This document shows positions 1 through 8,823 of a stretch of 43,307 bases of DNA, piece after piece (positions within the stretch are counted from its first letter, which is position 1; each line of letters opens with the position of its first letter). A program made the translations under genes and the position numbers. Source of the stretch: an uncultured Arachnia sp. (GTDB lineage Bacteria; Actinomycetota; Actinomycetes; Propionibacteriales; Propionibacteriaceae). The stretch covers positions 1-43,307 of the forward strand of contig CANLSH010000030.1 in NCBI GenBank assembly GCA_947493705.1, in the 5' to 3' direction. The notes beneath the pieces were generated by a model. It did no database searches and had not been told where the DNA came from. It saw only the letters and a program-made list of their open reading frames with translations.

Positions 1-1690
1 AAATGAGGCACCGGTGGCTGAGTTTAGTTCGGTGGCGTCTGGTTTGTCGGTTGCTTTTGATGGTTCGGGCAGTGTTGATTCGGATGGTTCGGTTGTTTCG
101 TATGTGTGGGATTTTGGTGATGGGGAGTCTGGTACGGGTGCTGTGGTCGAGCATGCGTATGGGGTTGAGGGTTCCTATGATGTTTCGTTGACTGTTACTG
201 ATGATGATGGCGAATCGCACACGGTTACCAAGACTGTGATGGCGCAGGTCGCGAATCAGGGGCCGGTGGCCGACTTCACGTGGGAGGCCGATGGTCTGGG
301 AGTCAGTTTTGATGGGTCGAGCAGTGCTGATCCGGATGGTGAGGTGGCCTCGTATAGCTGGGATTTCGGTGACGGGCAGACCGGTTCAGGGGTTTCACCT
401 ACTCACTCCTATGCCGGTGGCGGCACGTATGCCGTGCAGTTGACGGTGAGCGATGATGAGGGCGAGTCCGACGTGGTGAGTCAGGAGATCACTGTGGTTG
501 CGGCCAATCAGGCTCCCGTCGCGGACTTCACCGCCACCGCCGAGGGCCTCGATTTGGCATTTGATGCCGGGGCAAGTTCTGATCCGGATGGCACGATTGT
601 GTCGTATGCGTGGGACTTTGGCGATGGTGCGACGGGGGACGGGGCGGCAGTGTCCCACTCTTACGCTCAGGCTGGTTCGTACTCGGTGGTGCTGACGGTG
701 ACCGATGACAGCGGCGCTACGAATGTGGTGGCCAAATCGTTCAGTGTTGCGGCTGAGGGTCAGCCTCCAACGGCTGCGTTCACATCAACTATTGAAGGGT
801 TGAGTGCCGCTTTCGACGGCTCGGGCAGTGCGGATCCGGATAGCACCATCTCCTCCTATGCGTGGGATTACGGCGACGGTACCTCGGGCACCGGTGCGAC
901 TTCGGAGCATACCTACGCGGCCGCGGGTGACTACGAGGTCACGCTCACTGTCGCTTCTGCGGATGGGGGGACTGCGAGTGTGACCCAGACGGTGACGGTC
1001 TCTGCCACTGCGTCTGGTTTGGCGAATGATGCTTTCGAGCGTACGGGCAGTGGCTGGGGAAGCGCAGACGCCGGCGGAACCTGGACCCTCTCGAACGCAG
1101 CGGCCTTGTCCACGGATGGATCGACGGGACAGATGCTGCTGAGTAAAGCTGGTATGGGAGCCGGGGCTGGGTTGAACAACGCAGTTACCGAGGACCTGAA
1201 CATGGTTGTTGACCTCACGACGGACAAGGTGTTGACCGGGAACGGTGCCTTTGTGACCCTGGAGGCTCGTCGTGTGGGTAACTCCAGTTATCGGCTCAAG
1301 GCCCGGCTGATGGCTGGCGGGGTGACTCACTTGGCGTTGAGTCGTGTGGTCAACGGTGCCCAAACAACCATGTATGAGGTCAATGTTGCAAGCGCGATGT
1401 ATGCGGCCAATGAAACCTTGCGGGTGCGGTTCGTGGTTTCGGGCAACGGCACCACCACCTTGCAGGGCACGATTTGGAAGAAAGGAACCACAGAGCCTTC
1501 TCCGCAGTTGACCCGGACTGACACCACGGAAGCGTTGCAGGCTCCAGGGGCCATCGGGATAGATAGCTATCTAGCTGGGAACGCCACTAACGCGCCGGTG
1601 ACGCTCAGCTTTGACAACCTCGAAGCTTGGGCCTCCGCCACAGCAGGTCCCCAACCCGGAAACCCCGAAAATGAGGCACCGGTGGCTGAG
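1..1690 (+). repeat. 22-bp exact direct repeat (1-22 and 1669-1690) bounding the visible PKD array
   Basis: Bases 1-22 are identical to bases 1669-1690 (AAATGAGGCACC then GGTGGCTGAG). Both encode NEAPVAE in the same frame, once at the start of a PKD domain and once after the last folded domain. Recombination between them would remove about 1668 bp in frame. Confidence 0.85.
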
Positions 1691-1810
1691 CCTGGCGGGG
1701 AGTTGCTGCCTGCGGAGCTTAGCAGTGAGCTTGTAGCTGCCGAATCTGCTGAAGAAACTCAGCTGTTGGCGGATAGCGAAACGGTGACCGATGCTGAGGG
1801 ACGGCCATGA
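2..1810 (+). CDS. PKD-repeat surface protein, 5' end outside window
   Basis: The reading frame is open to the window edge, so the gene starts upstream and its signal peptide is not visible. Counting from Val at base 14, four PKD domains of about 82 residues fill residues 1-330, each with a W-D-F/Y-G-D-G core (first at 32-37) and a following LTV strand. Residues ~335-550 look like a concanavalin/laminin-G-type beta-sandwich, an assignment made from general pattern only. The tail (~555-598) is acidic, Pro/Glu-rich, and begins with a copy of the PKD entry motif NEAPVAE. No LPXTG or C-terminal membrane anchor is seen. PKD domains are extracellular Ig-like modules in adhesins and glycan-binding proteins. 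The gene overlaps the lipoprotein gene by ATGA, so the two are probably translated together. Role inferred: cell-surface or matrix protein linked to the adjacent polysaccharide locus. Confidence 0.88.
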   Translation, partial: NEAPVAEFSSVASGLSVAFDGSGSVDSDGSVVSYVWDFGDGESGTGAVVEHAYGVEGSYDVSLTVTDDDGESHTVTKTVMAQVANQGPVADFTWEADGLGVSFDGSSSADPDGEVASYSWDFGDGQTGSGVSPTHSYAGGGTYAVQLTVSDDEGESDVVSQEITVVAANQAPVADFTATAEGLDLAFDAGASSDPDGTIVSYAWDFGDGATGDGAAVSHSYAQAGSYSVVLTVTDDSGATNVVAKSFSVAAEGQPPTAAFTSTIEGLSAAFDGSGSADPDSTISSYAWDYGDGTSGTGATSEHTYAAAGDYEVTLTVASADGGTASVTQTVTVSATASGLANDAFERTGSGWGSADAGGTWTLSNAAALSTDGSTGQMLLSKAGMGAGAGLNNAVTEDLNMVVDLTTDKVLTGNGAFVTLEARRVGNSSYRLKARLMAGGVTHLALSRVVNGAQTTMYEVNVASAMYAANETLRVRFVVSGNGTTTLQGTIWKKGTTEPSPQLTRTDTTEALQAPGAIGIDSYLAGNATNAPVTLSFDNLEAWASATAGPQPGNPENEAPVAEPGGELLPAELSSELVAAESAEETQLLADSETVTDAEGRP

Positions 1811-2601
1811 TCGCGCATTCGAGCAAGTCTCAATTGGGTTCGATTCGAATTAGGGCAAGCCTGCTCCTGGTGGCCTTGTTGGCCCTGAATGGTTGCAGTG
1901 GGCCCAGCGCCGGAGAGGAACTCTCACCAGTTTCGACTGTTGGCGCGTCGAGTGGCACGAAGACGCTGACTCCGAAGAGCGATGACACTGCCTCCGATAA
2001 CCCGACCCCAACAGAGGGAGCGCCCGCGGGGAGCGACAACCCCGCTTCGGTGACCCCGTCCGCAACGGAGGGAGCGCCCGCGGGGAGCGACAACACCGCA
2101 ACGGCAGCGCCGTCAGCAGTTGAGGAGGCGCCGCCAGCCTCGACACCGGTGCCGCCACCTACTCCCGGCTCTATCCATGAGACGGTCGAATCGCGTACTT
2201 CGGAGACGAAAGACCCTGTCGGAATCGAGGACAAGGTAACCTTCGATCAACAGGTGACAGCCGAGATCACTGAACTCAGGGAGATCGAGAAACCGTTGGC
2301 CGGTATGCCGAATGAAGTTCCGGAACCGGCCGTGGCCATTACCGTCAAGTTGACGAATGTCACCGCAGATGCGGTTGCGCTCGACGCAGTAGTAGTGGAG
2401 GTTCTGGACTCTGCTGAAGCGCCGGGGGGGCGCATGACGGGTGACCCGTACGACCCGCTCTCCGGAACACTGGCTGCAGGTAGGACGGCATCCGGTACTT
2501 ATGTGTACACCATGGATAAAGATCGACGAGACCCCATATCGGTCGTCGTGACACTCAACGCGGATGAGCCCGTAGTGTTGTTCCAAGGTCCCATACGATG
2601 A
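1807..2601 (+). CDS. Lipoprotein with DUF4352-like C-terminal domain
   Basis: The N-terminus has basic residues, a hydrophobic stretch (LLLVALLALNGC) and a lipobox Cys near residue 30, so the protein should be lipidated and tethered outside the membrane. Residues ~58-120 are a low-complexity Pro/Ala/Glu linker with an 18-residue repeat. The C-terminal ~110 residues (from about 150) resemble DUF4352/telokin-like beta-sandwich domains, with the pattern 'vtVKLTNvTadav' followed by 'GTLAAGRTASGTYVY'. The ATG overlaps the stop of the PKD gene (ATGA), and the next gene again overlaps by ATGA. This three-gene coupling suggests a joint role at the cell surface. The molecular function is unknown. Confidence 0.85.
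   Translation: MIAHSSKSQLGSIRIRASLLLVALLALNGCSGPSAGEELSPVSTVGASSGTKTLTPKSDDTASDNPTPTEGAPAGSDNPASVTPSATEGAPAGSDNTATAAPSAVEEAPPASTPVPPPTPGSIHETVESRTSETKDPVGIEDKVTFDQQVTAEITELREIEKPLAGMPNEVPEPAVAITVKLTNVTADAVALDAVVVEVLDSAEAPGGRMTGDPYDPLSGTLAAGRTASGTYVYTMDKDRRDPISVVVTLNADEPVVLFQGPIR
2014..2094 (+). repeat. 54-bp-period tandem repeat in lipoprotein linker
   Basis: A 27-bp block at 2014-2040 recurs exactly at 2068-2094, giving an 18-residue protein period (EGAPAGSDN core). A degenerate third unit (EEAPPAS) follows. Repeats of this kind usually vary in number between strains and set linker length. Confidence 0.85.
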
Positions 2602-4184
2602 ATAAAGGGTTCAAGCGAGACACTTTCACGGAGCAGGGCACGGCGGACTCTGTATTGGTCTCCAGCCGTTCCAAAGCCCACTCGATACTCGCTTGGCATG
2701 CGCTTGTCTTGACTTTGGGGTTCAGCGTACTTGCTCTTGTAATGTACCGTCCCGTCCCGCACCAGATAAGGCAATGGAATTCGCCGGAGTCGGTGTGGGC
2801 GCTGCTCTCAAACGCGGTGCCGGATTCTGTGATGGCCGCTCGATTTCTCTTGGCTGCTCCATTGCTGCTGTTGGTCGTCGTGCACCTTCATCTTCTTGCC
2901 AGGGTGAGACGCTACCCCTCCGACCACAGATGGCTGGCGCCTATTCTCATTGGGGCTGGGGCGATGTCGGTGGTGCCCGCGCTGGCTCGTCACACTTTCT
3001 CCGGGGATGTGGCCGCCTACATTCTTTATGGGAGGGTCGCGGCGATCCATGGAGCGAACCCCATGACTGTGCCACCGGATGCGTTCCCCGAAGACCCGTT
3101 CCTTCCACTCCATCCATGGAACTACAGTGACACGGTTTCAGTTTATGGACCTGTCTGGAATCTGCTCTCTGATGGCCTCACGCGGTTGGCTGAAGCGCTG
3201 GGCGGTGATTATGAGACGTACGTACTGCTTTACCGTGTGGTGTGTATGGCTGGGTTTTTGGTCTCAGTCGCTTCGGTCTGGGCTTTAGCTGGTCTTTGGG
3301 CGCCAGAGCATCGACTGCTGGCGACATTGCTTTATGCGTGGGCGCCTCTCACCCTCATTGAGGTAAGTGCGGTCCACAATGACTTCGTCATGTTGGGTCT
3401 CGTGGGTCTCGGGTTCGTGCTGGCCGAGCGACGCCGCGCAGGGTGGGCGGTAGCGGTTATGACACTGGCGGTGTTGGTCAAGTGGATAGCAGTGGTTCCA
3501 CTGCTGCTCCTCATGGTGTCGCTTATTGCCAGTATCTCCGGAGGTCGGCAGCGCGCATCGATGGTGGCCCGGCTGGTTGGTGTGGGGGCAGCCGTGACGG
3601 TTCCTGCATATCTAGCTTATGGGTCACCGGTCGCCTCAGCACTCGCACCCTTCTCCGAGGCAGGTTCGGGGGTGATCAACTCGTTATCCGAGTTCGGTGC
3701 CATCGTAGTGCCTCGTATCGTGGGTATCGTAGGGATCACCCTTGATTGGTCAGAAGTGTCACCGGTACTGCAGCAATTGGCCACTGGAGTCGCGGCTGCA
3801 ATCCTGGTTTTGGGGGTGGTGCTCGCGTGGCGTCGTTCAACAATCCGGAGTGCGGCAGCAATTAGTGTTGGGACGCTACTGGTTATCACCCTGGTGGCTC
3901 CCAGATTTTGGCCATGGTACGCGGTCTGGTCCTTGATGCTCGCCGCTTTCGCTTCCGCGGCAGTGCGTCGGGCGGCAATTGTCCTGAGCGTGACTGCTCT
4001 GTTCGTCTATGTCCTCTACCCGGTTCCTGAGGGGCATACGCCTTTGACGGCTGCCCGTTCCCTACTCATCACTTTGCCTGTCGCAGTGACGTGGATCACT
4101 ACGACGTTGGTAGATCGTCGGGCAATCGGCGTCTTCGCAAAACGCGAGATGGCTAGTCAGCGCCGACTTGACAGCCTTAGCTGA
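2598..4184 (+). CDS. Polytopic GT-C glycosyltransferase (GT87/mannosyltransferase-like)
   Basis: This 528-residue protein has roughly ten to twelve hydrophobic segments. The first extracytoplasmic loop carries an acidic motif (HTFSGDVAAYILYGR) followed by NPMTVPP and SVYGPVW. The later HNDFVMLGLVGLG...VKW pattern is typical of polyprenyl-phosphate-sugar-dependent GT-C enzymes of the DUF2029/MptA-B type in actinobacteria. Such enzymes transfer mannose or another sugar from a lipid carrier on the outer membrane face. The start overlaps the lipoprotein stop (ATGA), so translation is coupled. The 3' end overlaps the convergent GT2 gene by 8 bp. Donor and acceptor cannot be read from the sequence; possible acceptors are a glycan of the neighbouring locus or the surface proteins upstream. 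Confidence 0.8.
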   Translation: MNKGFKRDTFTEQGTADSVLVSSRSKAHSILAWHALVLTLGFSVLALVMYRPVPHQIRQWNSPESVWALLSNAVPDSVMAARFLLAAPLLLLVVVHLHLLARVRRYPSDHRWLAPILIGAGAMSVVPALARHTFSGDVAAYILYGRVAAIHGANPMTVPPDAFPEDPFLPLHPWNYSDTVSVYGPVWNLLSDGLTRLAEALGGDYETYVLLYRVVCMAGFLVSVASVWALAGLWAPEHRLLATLLYAWAPLTLIEVSAVHNDFVMLGLVGLGFVLAERRRAGWAVAVMTLAVLVKWIAVVPLLLLMVSLIASISGGRQRASMVARLVGVGAAVTVPAYLAYGSPVASALAPFSEAGSGVINSLSEFGAIVVPRIVGIVGITLDWSEVSPVLQQLATGVAAAILVLGVVLAWRRSTIRSAAAISVGTLLVITLVAPRFWPWYAVWSLMLAAFASAAVRRAAIVLSVTALFVYVLYPVPEGHTPLTAARSLLITLPVAVTWITTTLVDRRAIGVFAKREMASQRRLDSLS

Positions 4185-6132
4185 AGTCGTGGTTCTTGTG
4201 GGTTTTGTGAATCCAGAGTCCCTCAATCACCCCTCGACCCAACGCCAATATTCCCCCTGGCCGGGTGAAGAGTTGCTTACGTCCGCCTCTCAGCCAAATC
4301 AATATTGATTCCTTGGGCGTCGACAGAAGCCAATTGATCCGGTTGCCGGTTGACGCCATTCTTGCACCAAACATCAGTCGGTTGCGAGCATTATAGTAAT
4401 AGTAGAGTCCAGACTTTGCTCTACTGTTGGCAGCGTTGTGAGTGCCCCCCTCGTCATGAACTACTTGCAAATCGTGACGGAGCAGAAGTCCCATTCCTAG
4501 GTTTGCCGCACGTCTACTGAGGTCAATGTCCTCCCAGTAAAGAAAGTACGCAGTGGAAAAGCCTCCCAATCGCACGAACGCCTCTCCACTGAACGCCATG
4601 CAAGCGCCGGTGAGCCAGTTCTTCCATTCCGGGTCAACATCCGGGGTGACCCAACCGGTACGAATTCGGCCTGTCCTCATAGAAACGGTAGACCCGCGGA
4701 AACGTGTTGTGCCTTCTGAGTCGACAACAAGGGGACTGATAAGGGCGTGTGTGTTACGGCAAGCGGTTTGGCCGAGGGCCGCTAAGACTTGTGGCTCTGC
4801 ATAAGCATCGGGGTTGAGTGTTATGAATGTCTTGCATCCAAGTTGAGCGCCCCGCAATACACCGATATTGACACCCGCACCGAAGCCAAGGTTTCCGTCA
4901 GGTTCGACCAAGCTCCATCCGCGTTCCAGCGAGAGAGCTCGTACTTGTTCTCTTTCAGTCTTGCTTGAAAAGTTGTCTACCACGATGATCTGCGCTGATG
5001 CAGCTTGGCCCAGGCCAATCTGTAGATTTTCCCGAAGCAGATCACTAGCACCGTAATTGACGACTACCACTCCGAGATTCGAGCCTGTGGCGTCGGTAGC
5101 TTTATTCATTGCTCCTCTGAGAAGGTTCGAGTAAAGGCAAGTGTCCGAGGAGTGTCTTTCAGAGTCCTCGCTGCGAGCGTACTCGGGTGACTCACGACCT
5201 AACGCACCCGATACAATTCCGAGGCCACGATTGACCATCCTCCACCCACTTGCGTTCCTCTGGAGTGAGCCGGAGATGCGTCCCAGGGTCGCATCTGATA
5301 ACCCGATCAACACGCGGCCGTACCCGGTTACCACCAGCCGTGTTCGTGTCAAACTCCGATTCAATCCCCGCGTCTCCCAAAGTTGGATCACGCTGGTAGT
5401 GCTTCCGTGGTGGCGGGCCCTGCGGAGGACCCATTCGCGGGTGTTACGCTCATTTGCTACTAAGTCATAGACCACCCCCTCGCGACAAAATCGAATTTCA
5501 CCTCCGGCTGCTGTGAGCTGCCTGGTGAACAACGTGTCCTCGCCCCCTCTCAGTCCCAAGCGCGCGTCAAAATTGATCCCAAGAGACTTCACTTCGGGAA
5601 GGTTGAGCAGGAGGTTGCCAGCAGGAGCGCCCGACCGCAGAGTCCCTGTCGTTGGACGGGGACGATCAAAGAAGCGCCCGGCGGCAATCCACGGCGACGG
5701 TTGTGAATCGAACTTCGGTAGTACGCTACCGGTTATCGCTGTGGGTGTGCCGACTTCTAACCAGCACCCCACCATGGTCACAAGCCAGTTGCGTTGAGGC
5801 TCTTCGTCATCGTCGATGAATTGAAGTACGTCTCCGGTGGCAACCTCTACGCATGCCGCGCGAGCCGCGGCAATTCCCGGGATCAATACGGGGAGATATT
5901 GAACTCCAGGATGACGCGCAACAACTGCTCGAGCGGTACCACGCGGATCGTTATCAGCGACCAATATCCGGACTTGACCGCCCGTCAAGTTTTGAAGCTC
6001 GACCGCCTGTCGCTCAGTTTCGATGAGAAGTCGATCCAGCAGTGCGGGACGCTTATACGTGGGGATCGCTACGGTTACGTGCACACCCGAGGCCACTAAG
6101 TTCGTGGGGTCAGCATCATGGGATTGGTTCAC
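4177..6132 (-). CDS. Tandem fusion of two family-2 glycosyltransferase domains
   Basis: The frame is open from 6342 (721 aa), but that start lies inside the upstream gene. I prefer GTG at 6132, which has CGGAG about 7 nt upstream and begins MNQSHD, giving 651 aa. Domain 1 (~20-260) has IPTYKRP, VADNDPRG, FIDDDEEP and GGEDTLFTRQL, typical of GT2. Domain 2 (~355-620) has VVVNYGA, IVVDNFS, NLGFGAG, LNPDA and YFLYWEDIDLSRR, typical of rhamnosyltransferase-like GT2 enzymes. An internal ATG at 5109 with AGAGGAG just upstream could start domain 2 alone. The cytoplasmic enzyme probably adds two successive sugars to a lipid-linked repeat unit. It is the last gene of the operon running down from capK. 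The 3' end overlaps the convergent GT-C gene. Confidence 0.85.
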   Translation of the reverse strand: MNQSHDADPTNLVASGVHVTVAIPTYKRPALLDRLLIETERQAVELQNLTGGQVRILVADNDPRGTARAVVARHPGVQYLPVLIPGIAAARAACVEVATGDVLQFIDDDEEPQRNWLVTMVGCWLEVGTPTAITGSVLPKFDSQPSPWIAAGRFFDRPRPTTGTLRSGAPAGNLLLNLPEVKSLGINFDARLGLRGGEDTLFTRQLTAAGGEIRFCREGVVYDLVANERNTREWVLRRARHHGSTTSVIQLWETRGLNRSLTRTRLVVTGYGRVLIGLSDATLGRISGSLQRNASGWRMVNRGLGIVSGALGRESPEYARSEDSERHSSDTCLYSNLLRGAMNKATDATGSNLGVVVVNYGASDLLRENLQIGLGQAASAQIIVVDNFSSKTEREQVRALSLERGWSLVEPDGNLGFGAGVNIGVLRGAQLGCKTFITLNPDAYAEPQVLAALGQTACRNTHALISPLVVDSEGTTRFRGSTVSMRTGRIRTGWVTPDVDPEWKNWLTGACMAFSGEAFVRLGGFSTAYFLYWEDIDLSRRAANLGMGLLLRHDLQVVHDEGGTHNAANSRAKSGLYYYYNARNRLMFGARMASTGNRINWLLSTPKESILIWLRGGRKQLFTRPGGILALGRGVIEGLWIHKTHKNHDFS

Positions 6133-6301
6133 CTTAACGCTCCGGCGGCGGGGGAGGACCAAGTCCACATCCGATGATTCGGCTGCGGGAGAGACTGAGG
6201 CATCAAGAACATAATTTCTTCTTTCTGTATTCAGAAGATATGTCAAATTAAATTTCGCGCATGCTCGGGTTGGCTGGTATGAAAGGTGGCATGTCTGTCG
6301 G

Positions 6302-7264
6302 TCACGTGTTCTTCGTGCCATACGGTGTGACGAGGACACCAATCAGACCAGCCAGACCGCCCAGACCGCCCATCGCCCGTAGTTCCCCATCTGCCTGCAT
6401 CGCAAGCGAAGACGTAGCTCGACCGAACAGCGCCTGTATCGACCCCTTGACGAACGAGCCTGCGCAAATGAGGGCCCATTTGCACTGGCAAAATAACCTA
6501 TCGCTGCCCGGTGTGGCGAAGTGCACCTCAGCTCTTACGCCTGAGTTTCCTAGGCTATAACTTCGTTCGAGGGCGTACTTGCGGACTGCTCGTTCCGCTG
6601 GGACCCAGTAATTGACTCCCGCCTCGGCGCTCCACACTATGGTGGCGCCCGCATCGGAGAGCTGTTGTGTGAAGACGGAATCCTCGCCGCCAGTCATCCC
6701 GAAGCGCTGGTCGAAGGTGATTCCGAGCCGCCGTACAGTACGCAGGTCTAGCAGCATGTTGTTGGTGGCCGCACGAGTGATTACATCTCCTGTGCGAAGA
6801 TGCGACCGTTGCGGCCCATCGTAAATGTGGCTGGCCGCCATCCACGGATTTAAATCTACTTCCAGCACCGGGTAAGCAGGACCAGCGACAACATCCGCTT
6901 TATACTCGAGGTGGGTGGCCAAGAGTTTGCTTAGCCAGTCGGCGTGGGGTACTTCGTCGTCATCAATGAACGCCAAAACGTCCGTCTCTGAGCCCTCCCG
7001 AAGTGCCCTGTTTCGTGCGTTTCCGACGCCTGGTTTGCTCTCGACCACGTAGTGTACTCGTGAATCACCGGTTGCGGTGGAGTTCACCCGAGCGCTCCCA
7101 TCTGGATCGTTATCGATCACCAATACCCGAAAACGAAATTTAATATCAAGAGCGCGCTCCGCCGCCTCTCCTTGAGCGAGCAGGATCGGTATGAGACTCG
7201 GGAGGCGGTCCTCTCTATGAAACGTGGCCATCGCGACATCCACTGTCTGGGGGGTTTCGTTCAT
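6302..7264 (-). CDS. Family-2 glycosyltransferase
   Basis: The 320-residue protein is a cytoplasmic GT-A enzyme. The nucleotide-sugar site is visible as VLVIDNDPDG and FIDDDEVP (metal-binding acidic cluster), and the acceptor/base region as GGEDSVFTQQL. It is clearly paralogous to the first domain of the downstream fusion protein: both have NDPxG, FIDDDE, NPW/SPW and RLGI/SLGINFD-GGED in the same order and spacing. The ATG at 7264 has AGGAG about 11 nt upstream, a long spacing, 38 nt after the flippase stop. Likely role: one sugar transfer in assembly of the exopolysaccharide repeat unit. The sugar is unknown. Confidence 0.88.
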   Translation of the reverse strand: MNETPQTVDVAMATFHREDRLPSLIPILLAQGEAAERALDIKFRFRVLVIDNDPDGSARVNSTATGDSRVHYVVESKPGVGNARNRALREGSETDVLAFIDDDEVPHADWLSKLLATHLEYKADVVAGPAYPVLEVDLNPWMAASHIYDGPQRSHLRTGDVITRAATNNMLLDLRTVRRLGITFDQRFGMTGGEDSVFTQQLSDAGATIVWSAEAGVNYWVPAERAVRKYALERSYSLGNSGVRAEVHFATPGSDRLFCQCKWALICAGSFVKGSIQALFGRATSSLAMQADGELRAMGGLGGLAGLIGVLVTPYGTKNT

Positions 7265-7302
7265 GACATTAAAAGCTCCTGGTTAGTGATGATCCGCTTC
7301 TC

Positions 7303-8823
7303 TTAATTGGGGGGCGCCTTGCGACTTCTGAAGCCGTTTCTGATGACGGATATTACCCCCGCCACGTCTCGTCTATAGATTGGAATGATGAGCAAGCCGA
7401 GGTATCCAGTCACTGCGGCTGCTAGGCCAAGACCTACCCGTAGTGGGTCTGGAAGATGATTTGTCGTTGATTCGACGGCCATAGAGCTTGCCATGATGAC
7501 GCCACAGAACAGCATGATACGTATGCCACCCAGCCACAGTTTTCGGACGGGGATCGACGCTTTGCGCGAGAGCCACCAAAACGAGAGTGGCCAAGCGATC
7601 ATTGGTGCTGCGGCCATCGCAGCAGCCACGCCCAGCAGGCCAAACTGCACGCCTATGATCACGCAGGTGATGCGAATCGCTGTCGAAATAAATGTGTAGT
7701 GCAGCAGGTGGGACATCAATCCCTTCGTCACGTACACCCAGTAGGCTGCATAGGAGAGAGTGGTGACTCCACCGGCGACCGCCAGCAAGCGCAGGACGTT
7801 TGTGGCCTCACCCCAACGGTCCCCGAGAGCAATATTTACTAGCGGGCCAGCGGTCCCGGCGACGAAAGCGAGACCAGCCACAATCGTGTAGCCGATGGCC
7901 ATCTGACCGCGCGCTAGGAAACTTTGGTAGCGCCCGTCCTCACTCTGAAGTCTGGATAGGACGGGGATCGCGACGGTGTTCAGGGGACCTCTGATTTGTC
8001 CCAATGGCTGCATAACCAGCTGATATGACCGATTGTAGATTCCGAGCGGGGCAGCGCCGATCCTCAACCCAAGCAAAAGATTGTCCATGTTGTTGCCCAC
8101 GTAGTTGACTACTTGGGAGGCAGCCAAGCGCCATCCGAATCCAAGGAATTGCCTAATTGAAGTATGACGTCGATACCAGGACGGCAACCAGCGAGCCATA
8201 GTGACCACCAGCATCAGCGAAACCGTCACTTGGGTCAACTGCTGGGCGATCAGTGCCCAAACTCCGTAGTTCGCAAGTGCCAGCGATACAGCGACAACAA
8301 CGCCGGCCAGCGTCGAAACTACTTCTGTAATCGCCAATCGACGGAACAGCATTCTACGGGTGAGGTCTGCCCGGTACTGGGTCGCGAGCCCATTGATCAG
8401 GAACATGAATGCCATTGCATGGGTGAGCGAGATCAATTCAGGACGACCGTAGAATTCCGCAAGGAGTGGCGCGGAAAACCAAGCGAGTGCGGTCAGGATC
8501 GCGCCAAGCCCGGTGTTCACCCAGAAAAGATTGACCTGCTCCTGGCGAGAAAGAGTGGGTGCTTGGATTGCAGCAGAGGACAGGCCGAAATCGCGGAAGA
8601 TGTCGGTCACGCCGATAATGACGGTGACCATAACTAAAAGTCCATAGGCCTCCGGCGCCAAAAGGCGTGCAAGGACCATGACTGACCCAATCTGAATCAG
8701 GATCTTAGCCCCCTGCCCCGTCAGGGTGACAGCGGCTCCGCGAATAGCTTGACGTCCGAGTCCGGTAGCGTGTTCGGTCTGACCGTCTGCCGCGGCAGCG
8801 CGCTGTTTCTCCTTGTCAGACAT
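7303..8823 (-). CDS. Wzx-like polysaccharide flippase (MOP superfamily)
   Basis: This is a 506-residue integral membrane protein with about 12-14 hydrophobic segments after a short polar N-terminus (~20 residues). The opening GLGRQAIRGAAVTLTGQGAKI and FRDFGLSSAAIQ segments are characteristic of PST/MOP polysaccharide transporters. These proteins flip undecaprenyl-linked repeat units across the membrane. The ATG at 8823 overlaps the stop of the FrhB-like gene (8 bp). Its presence points to Wzx-type export, but no Wzy polymerase was recognised in the window; it may lie outside, or a GT-C protein may play the role. Confidence 0.88.
   Translation of the reverse strand: MSDKEKQRAAAADGQTEHATGLGRQAIRGAAVTLTGQGAKILIQIGSVMVLARLLAPEAYGLLVMVTVIIGVTDIFRDFGLSSAAIQAPTLSRQEQVNLFWVNTGLGAILTALAWFSAPLLAEFYGRPELISLTHAMAFMFLINGLATQYRADLTRRMLFRRLAITEVVSTLAGVVVAVSLALANYGVWALIAQQLTQVTVSLMLVVTMARWLPSWYRRHTSIRQFLGFGWRLAASQVVNYVGNNMDNLLLGLRIGAAPLGIYNRSYQLVMQPLGQIRGPLNTVAIPVLSRLQSEDGRYQSFLARGQMAIGYTIVAGLAFVAGTAGPLVNIALGDRWGEATNVLRLLAVAGGVTTLSYAAYWVYVTKGLMSHLLHYTFISTAIRITCVIIGVQFGLLGVAAAMAAAPMIAWPLSFWWLSRKASIPVRKLWLGGIRIMLFCGVIMASSMAVESTTNHLPDPLRVGLGLAAAVTGYLGLLIIPIYRRDVAGVISVIRNGFRSRKAPPN

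Noticed and set aside
6133..6342. N-terminal extension of the double-GT2 gene
   Set aside because: It begins inside the upstream gene, runs through an AT-rich stretch, has no GT2 similarity and no ribosome site; GTG at 6132 is better.
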